NCBI RefSeq assembly: GCF_001700435.1
Contig: NZ_LYPC01000027.1
Coordinates: 186,380-250,379, forward strand
Direction of reading: 5' to 3'
DNA from: Paenibacillus pectinilyticus
Lineage (GTDB): Bacteria; Bacillota; Bacilli; Paenibacillales; NBRC-103111
Length of the DNA stretch: 64,000 nucleotides
Within the stretch, counting starts at the first letter, position 1; each line of letters begins with the position of its first letter. The notes under the pieces were generated by a model. That model was given only the letters and a program-made list of their open reading frames with translations. It did no database searches and had not been told where the DNA came from. Positions 17,473 to 27,200 of this stretch are shown here, one piece after another. Made by a program: the position numbers and the translations under genes.

Positions 17473-17501
17473 TTGACAATATAAGCGGGGCATCGCATAA
17501 T
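17473..17501 (+). promoter_or_regulatory. SigA-type promoter of the cytoplasmic GH2 gene
   Basis: TTGACA (17473-17478), a 17-base spacer and CATAAT (17496-17501). A transcription start near 17508 would leave a leader of about 60 bases. The promoter is bracketed by two inverted operator-like sites. Confidence 0.75.
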
Positions 17502-17518
17502 GAAAACAGGTATTATAA

Positions 17519-17539
17519 CGTTATTTAGTTAACTTTTAA
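17519..17539. promoter_or_regulatory. Operator-like site, right copy
   Basis: Contains GTTA-N6-TAAC (17520-17533) and is the inverted copy of 17449-17468. It lies just after the inferred transcription start, a position where a bound repressor would block elongation or form a loop with the left site, whose centre is 66 bases away. Confidence 0.5.
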
Positions 17540-17567
17540 ATTACATAATTGGAGGTTTTCCCATTCT

Positions 17568-19331
17568 ATGAGCAACCAACCGAGAGCCGAATACCCGCGG
17601 CCGCAATTTGTACGAGATAGCTGGATGAATTTGAATGGTGAGTGGCAGTTTGAATACGATGATGAGAACGTAGGAACGAAACAGAAATGGCATCAGGGCA
17701 ATCATAACTTTTCGAAGACGATTCAGGTGCCGTTCGCTTTTCAAAGTCAATTGAGTGGCATTGGGAGCAACGAGTTCCACGATATCGTATGGTATCACCG
17801 TGAGCTTGTGCTGCCGCCGGCCTTTGAGAATAAACGGATTTTGCTGCATTTTGGCGCGGTGGATTACCTCGCATCGGTGTGGGTGAATGGAACGTTGGTG
17901 GCCACGCACGAAGGCGGACATACGCCATTTCAAGCTGACATCACGGAAGCGCTTGAGCCGGGAGTTAATAAGCTTGTCGTGAAGGCTGTCGACTTCAGCC
18001 AAGACGTTACGCTGCCTAGAGGGAAGCAATATTGGAAAGCGGATTCGGCCAGCATTTTTTATACAAGAACGACGGGGATTTGGCAAACGGTTTGGATCGA
18101 GGCCGTTTCTGCGAATGCCCACTTGCATAAGGTGAAAATGACGCCAGATATCGACGCTAAGCAAATTGAAATTAGCTATGAAATTGGAGGCATCCCTGCA
18201 CAAGTAGCGTCCAACTACCAGCTCAAAGTGGCTATTTCCTTTAAGGGTGAGCTTGTTTCAGAAGATGTGTACGGCATTCGAAGTGCAACTGGCACACGCA
18301 AGGTTCGCCTGAATGACTTCAATGATCATGGTCTTGGTGGCTGGTGGTCGCCGGAGAAACCGAATCTATATGATGTGACGTTCACACTGCTGGCCGATAG
18401 CGAAGTTGAGGATGTTGTGAGCAGTTATTTCGGAATGCGGAAGGTATCCATTGAGGATGGCAAATTGTGCTTGAATAATCGACCGTATTTTTTGAAAATG
18501 GTGCTGGATCAAGGTTATTTCCCAGATGGAAACTTGACGCCGCCTAGTGATGAAGCGATCAAGCAAGATATTGAGCTGACGAAAGCGATGGGCTTTAATG
18601 GCGCTCGGAAGCATCAGAAATTGGAGGATCCAAGATTCCTCTACTGGTGTGATGTGCTTGGCCTAGTCGTTTGGAGCGAAGCGGCGAATGCCTATGAGTT
18701 TTCGGATAAATACGTTGGTCAATTTACAAGAGAATGGATGGCTTCCATGGAGCGGGATTACAATCATCCCTCGATTATTGCGTGGGTGCCGCTCAATGAG
18801 AGCTGGGGTGTTCCGAACATTCAAATCGATAAATTGCAACAGCAGCATGCACTTACGATGTATCATTTGAGCAAATCATTAGACCCCATGCGTCCTGTCA
18901 TTTCAAATGATGGCTGGGAGATGGTGAATACGGATCTCTATGCGATTCATGACTATGAATGGCGCGAAGAAGTGCTGGCTGAGCGTTACAGCTCGACGGA
19001 TAAAGCGATCCATGCGATGCCTGCGAATCGACGCATTTTTGTCGAGGGCTTCCCTTACAAGAATCAACCGATTCTGATCACGGAATTCGGCGGGATTGCG
19101 TACAAGAAGAGCGAATGGGAAGGCTGGGGGTACTCAGGTGCAGATAATGATGAGGATTATGAGCAAAAGCTGCGCGCGGTCATTCGACCACTCCTGAACT
19201 CCGGTGTTGTTCAAGGTTATTGCTATACGCAATTGACAGATGTAGAGCAAGAGATTAATGGGCTGCTGACCTATGATCGTAAGCCGAAAATCCCTGTCGA
19301 AATCATCAAAGCGATTAATGATCGCAATTAG
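17568..19331 (+). CDS. GH2-family glycoside hydrolase, cytoplasmic
   Basis: 587 residues, no signal peptide. The sugar-binding jelly roll (about 10-180, with GEWQFEYDD and VDYLASVWVNG) and Ig-like domain (about 185-290) precede a TIM barrel. The barrel shows the GH2 acid/base E411 in PLNESWG and nucleophile E506 in ILITEFGG, plus the usual GFNGARKHQK strand. Length and layout fit the short beta-galactosidase/glucuronidase-like GH2 group that cleaves imported oligosaccharides. The ATG follows TTGGAGG. Unlike the secreted GH2 at 10186 it is monocistronic, with its own flanked promoter and terminator. Confidence 0.9.
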   Translation: MSNQPRAEYPRPQFVRDSWMNLNGEWQFEYDDENVGTKQKWHQGNHNFSKTIQVPFAFQSQLSGIGSNEFHDIVWYHRELVLPPAFENKRILLHFGAVDYLASVWVNGTLVATHEGGHTPFQADITEALEPGVNKLVVKAVDFSQDVTLPRGKQYWKADSASIFYTRTTGIWQTVWIEAVSANAHLHKVKMTPDIDAKQIEISYEIGGIPAQVASNYQLKVAISFKGELVSEDVYGIRSATGTRKVRLNDFNDHGLGGWWSPEKPNLYDVTFTLLADSEVEDVVSSYFGMRKVSIEDGKLCLNNRPYFLKMVLDQGYFPDGNLTPPSDEAIKQDIELTKAMGFNGARKHQKLEDPRFLYWCDVLGLVVWSEAANAYEFSDKYVGQFTREWMASMERDYNHPSIIAWVPLNESWGVPNIQIDKLQQQHALTMYHLSKSLDPMRPVISNDGWEMVNTDLYAIHDYEWREEVLAERYSSTDKAIHAMPANRRIFVEGFPYKNQPILITEFGGIAYKKSEWEGWGYSGADNDEDYEQKLRAVIRPLLNSGVVQGYCYTQLTDVEQEINGLLTYDRKPKIPVEIIKAINDRN

Positions 19332-19431
19332 GATGCAAAATAAACGCTAAGCCGACCTCCAAGGACGGGAGCGTTTATGGACAAATATAGCCAACTTATC
19401 ATGTGAAACATATAAACTCTAATATTTTGAC

Positions 19432-19472
19432 AAAGGAGCTAAGCAGCTTGTAATCTGCTTAGCTCCTTTTTT
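19432..19472. terminator. Terminator between convergent genes
   Basis: A perfect 15-bp stem: AAAGGAGCTAAGCAG (19432-19446) pairs with 19455-19469, with an eight-base loop and T residues on the plus strand. It lies after the GH2 gene and after the convergent DUF11 gene, so it could serve both, though the T-run favours plus. Confidence 0.85.
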
Positions 19473-19520
19473 GGCATCCTCAGCAAAGGGAAGGGAATAA
19501 GGATGTAAACGGCTTTTGTC

Positions 19521-21206
19521 TCATTCATCGGCATGCTCAATTCGAATCACGACAACATTGGACAGAACAGTATTCGTATGGATCGGCTCATTAACATGGA
19601 AATCATAGATGGCTGCGACTCGCAGCGTTAGCCGTCGTGCGTGAGGATGAGGAAGGATTGCTGCCTGATAGACAATCTGTGTACTCGTTCGTGGAGGCAG
19701 ATTGCCAATTGGCAGGGGCTGAGTGACCTCAACATCTTGAGCAGCGACACCATTTATGCGTAAGGAACCTGGCAGGAGTGTATTTAACGGGGATATCCAA
19801 TCCAATAGCCGCACATCATTCACAGCTAAATTCCCCGTGTTAACGACATCTATCCGATAATGAATGATCGTGCAAGGTTCTGCATGCAGCGGCGAGGCAC
19901 TTAAATTGACAAACACCATGGGTTGAAGGAGCGCAACATGAACGGTATTGGAAACAACTCGGTTAGATATGGTTCGGTCATCAGGCAGTTGAAATGTAAA
20001 AGTCGCCGTAGAATTGCTCGTAAGCTCTTTCTGATCAGGTGAAATCGTAAAGGAGTTAACCGTAACTTGAAACATGACAACAAATCGCAGGTTTGGCTGC
20101 AGTAAACCAAGAGGAATGCTGTTAGGAAGGAAGGATTGACTGTAAGGGATACCATCAATGGTTAAGCTTCCAAGGATATAAGAGGTGCCCGCAGGAAGAA
20201 AGTCGGATAACCATACCTGACAAGCGATATTGCCAGGATTCGATATTTGAATCGTATAGGTCAAGGTATCCCCTAAAGTAGCTACTTGCTGAAGGACAGT
20301 CTCAACAATAGTCAAAGCAGGATCGTACACGTGTAAAGTAACAAGATTAGACGTAACATGTTCCTTATGAGCACCGTTCATAAAGGTGAGCAGCGCCTTG
20401 TTTACGATATGTTCAGATGGTGGAAGGGAAGTAATCCGATTCTGAAATTGTATCTTCACTTCGGCATTCGCGGGAATATCCCCAAGAGGGAAGCCAGTGG
20501 AAGGATTCGCTGACGGGTAGGTCACGAGTCCGATTTGGACACTGCCTGTGACAAAGTCAGCTCCCTCGGAGAGCTCATCTTGAAAGAAGGCATCCCGAAT
20601 GAGATGATCTTCGTGATTGGTAATCGTGAAATAAAAGGTGACCGTGTCTCCGATGAAAGTAGACAGTGTATTTGCGCGTTTACAAAATGTAATCTTAGTT
20701 TCTTCGAATGGCAGGGTCACAATATTAGATGTTACGCTCCCAGATGATTCACGGCCACTTGCGGTTTGGAACGTATAGTTCGCATTGGCTTGATTGACTA
20801 ACTGCAGGCCAGGCGGGATTTCAACGACGAGAACTTGAAAGGTAACCTCCATCGATTGACCAACATGGAGAGCCCCTAAAGGAATGCCCAAATCGGGCCT
20901 AGCCATAGGTACAGGCGTATTATCTACAATAACGCTGTTTGGGATAAATGTGCTTCCAATAGGAATAGGGTCAAAAAGGGTAACTTGTGCATCCAAGTTA
21001 CCCTTATTTGAGATTTCGATGGCATAGGTGATGATTTTGCCGAGTTCGGCTTTACCTGTATTGGCACCCTTACATAGGGTAATGATGGGACCTACAACAG
21101 GTGTATCTACGATATTTGAGTAAGAATGGCTCGAATAGCTGCCAGAACTAAATCGGACAATCGACTGGTTAATCAGATGTTTGGGAGGTTGAGGTTCGGT
21201 CGTCAT
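19521..21206 (-). CDS. DUF11 repeat protein, downstream half of a split array
   Basis: 561 residues. It begins in the middle of a DUF11 domain: residues 1-45 (PQPPKHLINQSIVRFSSGSYSSHSYSNIVDTPV) are the second half of the repeat whose first half ends the upstream ORF. Four full DUF11-like beta-sandwich repeats follow, each opening with a sequence like ITYAIEISNKGN or LTYTIQISNPGN. The last repeats are more divergent and the end has no LPXTG or SLH anchor. ATG 21206 overlaps the upstream stop (ATGA) and has GAGGTG eight bases before it, so reinitiation is possible. Alternatively an old frameshift split one protein. Likely a cell or spore surface component. Confidence 0.8.
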   Translation of the reverse strand: MTTEPQPPKHLINQSIVRFSSGSYSSHSYSNIVDTPVVGPIITLCKGANTGKAELGKIITYAIEISNKGNLDAQVTLFDPIPIGSTFIPNSVIVDNTPVPMARPDLGIPLGALHVGQSMEVTFQVLVVEIPPGLQLVNQANANYTFQTASGRESSGSVTSNIVTLPFEETKITFCKRANTLSTFIGDTVTFYFTITNHEDHLIRDAFFQDELSEGADFVTGSVQIGLVTYPSANPSTGFPLGDIPANAEVKIQFQNRITSLPPSEHIVNKALLTFMNGAHKEHVTSNLVTLHVYDPALTIVETVLQQVATLGDTLTYTIQISNPGNIACQVWLSDFLPAGTSYILGSLTIDGIPYSQSFLPNSIPLGLLQPNLRFVVMFQVTVNSFTISPDQKELTSNSTATFTFQLPDDRTISNRVVSNTVHVALLQPMVFVNLSASPLHAEPCTIIHYRIDVVNTGNLAVNDVRLLDWISPLNTLLPGSLRINGVAAQDVEVTQPLPIGNLPPRTSTQIVYQAAILPHPHARRLTLRVAAIYDFHVNEPIHTNTVLSNVVVIRIEHADE

Positions 21207-24200
21207 ACGACCGTCACCTCAAATGTCACCGTGACGCTGCCGCCAGCAGGTATCGAGCCGATAGGTACACCTGTACCAGGGTTAAGTGTCGGCTTAACAA
21301 TACCATCGACAGTGACGCTGCCTGTTACAAAAGTGGTTCCAGTAGGAATCGGGTCAGTCAGCACGACATTATTTACGGTTTCGATGCCGCTATTGGTCAC
21401 GACAACCGTATACGTAATGATATCGCCAACAATCGCATCAATGACATTGGAGCTCTTCACGACATTGACGTTAGGTGCAGAGACAGGAATGACTAAGACA
21501 TTCGAATTAACTGTGCCTGATAGCTGGCGGCCATCTGGCGGTGAGTAAGTGTAATTGGCTGTGGCTTGGTTGGAAAGCAGCTGAGGCGATGGCAAGGCAT
21601 CAACCGTCACGGAAAGTGTGACTTGAACATTGACGCTGCCCCCTGCTGGGATCGTCCCCGCATTAATACCTGTGGCAGGATCCACGCCTGGCTGCGGCAC
21701 GCCGTTCACGAATACGCTGTTCGGAATGAAGTCAGTGCCTGTTGGGATGGTATCGAATACGGTGGCATTAGCAGGAAGATTCCCTGTATTCAGCACAGTA
21801 AGGTTGTAAACAACGGTATCGCCAACGGTTGCATTGGTGGTATTCGCGCTTTTTACAACGGAAATGATCGGTTGGTAGACCGGAATCGTAACAGTGTTAG
21901 AGAATGCAGAAGCTGCAAACACACCTGTCGTGAAATTGGCAGAAGATTGATTCGTTAGGTTTTGACTAGCTGGCAAGGCAGTTACAGTAACCTTAAAGGT
22001 CACAGTGACGGAGTTACTTGGCAGAATTGAGCCAAGCGAAATTCCATTCGCTGGATTTGCGTTAGCAGCTGTCACACCGTTGATCGTTACGCTGCCTGGG
22101 ACAAAGCTGGTGGAAGCTGGCATTTGATCAAAGAACTGTACTTGATTGACGGTCGTAATTCCGCTATTGGTTACGACAGCAGAGTACATCACGATATCGC
22201 CAACAACGGCATCCGTAGCTGGTGAAGATTTCACGATATTCACGTTTGGTGCGGACACTGGAATGGTAACCGTATTGGAATTGACGGTTCCTGTAATGAT
22301 GCGCCCATCTGGCGGAATAAACGTAAAGTTGGCTGTAGCTGTATTTACAATGGTTTGTGGCGTAGGTAAGGACGTAATCACAACAGCGAAAGAGATGACG
22401 TCAGTTGCCCCAGGATTGGATGTATAAGGTATTCCAACAGAAGGATCGGCTCCTGGTTGGGTGGTACCGTTAATCACGACACTGTTAGGTTGGAAGGTTG
22501 TGCCGTTCGGTATCGAATCCGTAAGCGAAACGGATGCAGGAATGTTACCGGAATTGGTGACGGAAATGGAGTATATAACCATATCGCCAATGGTGGCATT
22601 CGTGGTGCTTGACGATTTCACTGCAGCAAGAATCGCTTGATACACCGGCGTTGTAAGGACATTCGAGAACGCAGTCGCTGAGAAAACGCCTGAAGTAAAG
22701 CTGACAGAGCCCTGATTATTCAATTGTGCAGGATTCGGTAGTGCAACGACTTGGACGTTGAAGGTAATGGTTACTACCCCACCAGCCGCGATGGTACCAA
22801 GACCAATCCCAGATACGGGATTAGGTGGAACAGGTGGTGTTGGCGCTCCTGTAATGACAACACTGCCCGGGATGAATGATTCGCCGGAAGGCAGCGGATC
22901 GGAGAACACGACATTTTGAATAGAGGCAATCCCTGCATTTGTAATAACGAATGTATATGGAATGATATCCCCGATAACAGCATCTGTGACCGTTGTACTT
23001 TTGACAATAAGCACATCTGGCGCTGAGACTGAGATCGTAACCGAATTCGATTGGACGGAACGATTGAACGTGCGATTATCAGGGAGCGTGAACGAATAAT
23101 TGGCAGTCCCGGTATTGATGAGAACTTGTGGATTCGGCAAGGTATCAATCACGACAGAGAACGAAACAGGAATGGTATCTCCGGGATTAACGGTCCCTAT
23201 CGAAAAGCCTGATGCTGGATCTGCACCTGGCCAAGGCAGGTTGCCTACGAATACACTATTGACCAAGAAAGTGGTACTTGCTGGAATTGTATCCGACAGG
23301 ATGACAGAAGCAGGATAGTTTCCTGTATTAGATACATTTAAGGAATAAACAATCGTGTCGCCGACCTGCGCATTTAATGTGTTGGAACCTTTGAGTACAC
23401 TGACAATGGGTTGATAAATCGGCGTTGTAACCGTGTTGGAGAAGGTCGTACTTGAGAACGCTCCGGAGGTAAAGCTGACCGATGATTGATTACTAAAAGA
23501 CGCTGGCGATGGCAGCGATGTGACCAAGACATTGAATGAGACCGTGACAGATCCACCGGCCGCAATGGAGCCAAGGCTGATCCCGTTCGCAGGGTTTGGC
23601 GGCACAACAGGGGTTGGCGCACCAACAATAACGACACTGCCTGGCACGAAGGTTCCGCCGGCTGGGATAGGATCTGAGAAAAGAACATTGCTGACAGATG
23701 CAATCCCACTATTCGTGATCACGGTGCTATAGGTGATTGTATCACCGACGGTTAAGGCCGTGGACGTCGTACTTTTGGCAACCTGAACATTAGGTGAAGA
23801 CACAGGAAATGACACCGTATTGGATAATACGGACCTCGTAATGAGACGCCCATCTGGCGGCATAAACGTATAGGTAGCTGTCCCGGTATTACTTAACACT
23901 TGCGGGCTTGGGAGCGTGTTAACTAGCACGGAGAAGCTGACACTCTTGGAAGCACCTGGTGCAATGATACCCGCATGAATGCCGGTAATCGGGTCTGCGC
24001 CTGGTTGCGGTGTTCCATCAACGAGCGCACTATTCAAGACAAAGGAGGTTCCCGTAGGTATCGTATCGGTGACCGTTACATCACCCTGCAGATTTCCTGT
24101 ATTCGATACAACAATCGTGTACAGAACGGTATCACCAACGGTCGCATTGACGGTGTTAGCCGATTTAACAGCTGCCATATTCGGCTGAATGACAGGCGTG

Positions 24201-27200
24201 ACGACGTTATTGGAATTCGAGGAACCTGAGAAGGTTCCGGACGTAAAGCTGACGGCTGACTGGTTGACGATTTGTGGCGTTGGCATTGTGATTTTCACCT
24301 CAAAGGTCACGGTAGCTGGCGCACCTGGTGCCAGGATACCGATAGGAATACCGGTGGACGGATCTGCGCTCGGTAGGTTGACACCGTTGACAAATACGCT
24401 TCCGGGGAGGAATGAAGTGCTTGGATCGGCAACACTCGTTAGAATGACATGATTCACATTCTCAATGCCTTGGTTGGTCACAACGATGGTATAAGTAACG
24501 GTATCTCCTTGTACAGCAGTGCTGACATTGCTGGTTGTCATGGCAATAACGTTAGGCGCTGAGACCGGAACCGTGACGGTATTTGAAATTCCAGATCCAC
24601 TCAGTGTACGTCCATCTGTCGTTGTGAAGGTATACCCAGCCGTCGCTTGATTCACAATTTGCTGCGGCGTGGGAAGGGAGATCACATTTACTTCGAACAT
24701 GACGGTCCGAGTTGCGCCAACGGGCAGCGTACCGATAGGAATGCCACTGACAGGATCGACTCCAGGCATGGGTGCATTATCCACGATAACACTGTTCACA
24801 ACAAAAGTTGTGCCAGCGGGAATATTATCGAAGATGGTTACGTTCGCACTCGTACTGCCTGAATTCTGAACGACAATCGTATAGGCAATGAGATCGCCGA
24901 GTACGGCAGGTGATGGCGTTGCGCTTTTGTTCAGGGATACGATCGGCTGTTGAATAAAGGTCGTGACCGTGTTCGATGTCACAGATCCTGAGAACAAGCC
25001 GGACGTAAAGCTCGTGTTCGCATGGTTATCCAGTTGCGGAGGACTGGGCACGGAAGTGACCAACGCCTTGAAAACCACATGCGTGGTGACGTTCGCACCC
25101 AAAGAACCGATCGTGAAACCAGCGTTAGGGTCTGCACTTGGCTTAGCTATGCCATCCACGGTTACACTGCCGGATTGAAAGGTGGCTCCTGTCGGTACAA
25201 TATCATTCAGGACCACATTACTGACCTGAACGGGACTCGTGTTTTTAATATCCACGGAGTAGGTAAGTAGATCACCTATTGCGGCATAGGTTTGAGATAC
25301 CGATTTGGTTGACGTGAGATTAGGCGCTGAGGCTGGAATATCCGTCGTATTCGAAATAACGCTGCCTGATAACGTACGTCCATCAGGAGGCTGATACGTA
25401 TAGTTCGCCGTCGCTTGATTGGTGAGCCTTGGAGGCGATGGTAAGTTCACTAAAATAACTTGGAACGTAATGGTGGTTGTCGCATTCGCCGCAAGAGATC
25501 CTGGTTGAATCCCTAAGGCCGGATTGGAAGCGGGGCTTGAAACCCCATTAATCGTCACACTGCCGGCCACGAAGGTGGTTGATGGTGAGATCGTATCCAC
25601 GATGGTCGGTAGTACTGCGATATTTCCTTGATTTTTGACAAGTAACGTATAGGTGAGTGTATCTCCTACGGTGGCATTCGTACTATTGATGCTCTTGGTG
25701 ACGGAAACTTGCGGCTGATAGACTGGCGTGGTAACAGTATTCGTTAACGTAGTGCCGTTAAATGTTCCCGAACTGTACGAGATCCCTGCCTGATTGGCTA
25801 ATTGGAAGGAAGCGGGCAGGGAGGTAACAGTCACTTGGAAGGTGACGGTGACGGAACCGCCTGCTGCAATCGTGCCGACGGTGATTCCGCCGCCCGGGAC
25901 AGCCGTAGGTTTGGAAACACCGCCAACAACAACCGATCCGGATACGAATACGGCACCAGCAGGCACCGCATCCGTCAGGATGACATTGGTGACGCTCTCC
26001 GTCCCGGAATTCGTGATAGAAGTGCTGTAAGTGAATGTATCCCCAACGACTGCATCGATAACCGTCGTGCTTTTGACGGCATTCACGCTTGGCAATCGGA
26101 CCGGAATGGTCAGTGTGTTGGAATCAGCAGATCCATTAATGGTACGGCCATCAGGTGGTTGAAACGTGTATGTACTATTCGCCTTATTGATTAATTGAGA
26201 TGGCGATGGAAGCACTTGAATTAAAATATCGAAAGTGACGGTGGAAGTGCCGCCTGCAGCAACGGTTCCGATGTTGACGCCTGTTACCGGGTTGGCACCT
26301 GGGACGGCAACGCCGTTTACTTTAAAGCTATTTGCAATATAAGCCGTGCCAGAAGGGATATTATCACTAACCGTAACGATGGCTCCGATATTCCCTGTAT
26401 TGGACACTTGAAGCGTGTACGTGACGTTGCTTCCTACAGAGCCGTTCGCCGTATTGGCCGATTTCACGATGGCAATTTTCGGTGCGTAAACAGGAGTCGT
26501 CACCGTATTGGATGGAATAACGCCCGTAATAACGTTACCGCCTGCGACACTTTGGAAGGTAAAAGCGGCATTCGCTGTATTCGCGACCTGAGACGGACTC
26601 GGAATACTGGTGATTGTGGCTTTATACGTCACGGTAATGGAACTGCCGAACGCAAGAGAGCCTAGCGGAGCCCCTGATGTAATGTCAAAGGTCGGTTTGG
26701 CTACGCCAGCGACAACGACACTGCCGGCGACGAAGGTGGAGCCCGCAGGCAATGCATCGGAAAGTACGATACTTGCTGCGCTTGCTGTTCCTGTGTTGCT
26801 GGTTGTCACCGTATACGTAATCGTGTCGCCCAGGACGGTTCCACTGACATTCGCGCTTTTGGTGACATTAATCTTAGGCGCATTAATATCCACCTGAATG
26901 CCGTTTGCGTTAACGACATAGGCGTCGCCAGATGTGGTAAGCTGCAAGATTGCTGAAGATTGATTGTTAATTAGTCGTGCAGAGATATCAACGTTCGTAA
27001 TGTCCCAGCCTTGCCTGCCTCCACTGATATTCGTGCCAGGCGTTCCGTTGATCTGATTCAGTGAGCCGAATGTACCTGTCGTATTGAGGTTTCCTGCATC
27101 GTTATTGATTTGAGAAGCAAAGAAGTTAGTGGCAAAGTTGTTGGGTCCTGATAAAGCGACCAAGGAAGCGCTAGTCGGTCCGAATAACGCCTGGTCACCT

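Noticed and set aside
21195-21210. Programmed -1 frameshift joining the DUF11 ORFs
   Set aside because: No X-XXY-YYZ slippery heptamer is present next to the stop; reinitiation or a mutational split is simpler.
21126-26897. Many plus-strand open frames opposite the DUF11 array
   Set aside because: They are antisense shadows of a repetitive Thr/Val/Ser-rich coding strand, lack ribosome binding sites and resemble each other only because the sense repeats do.
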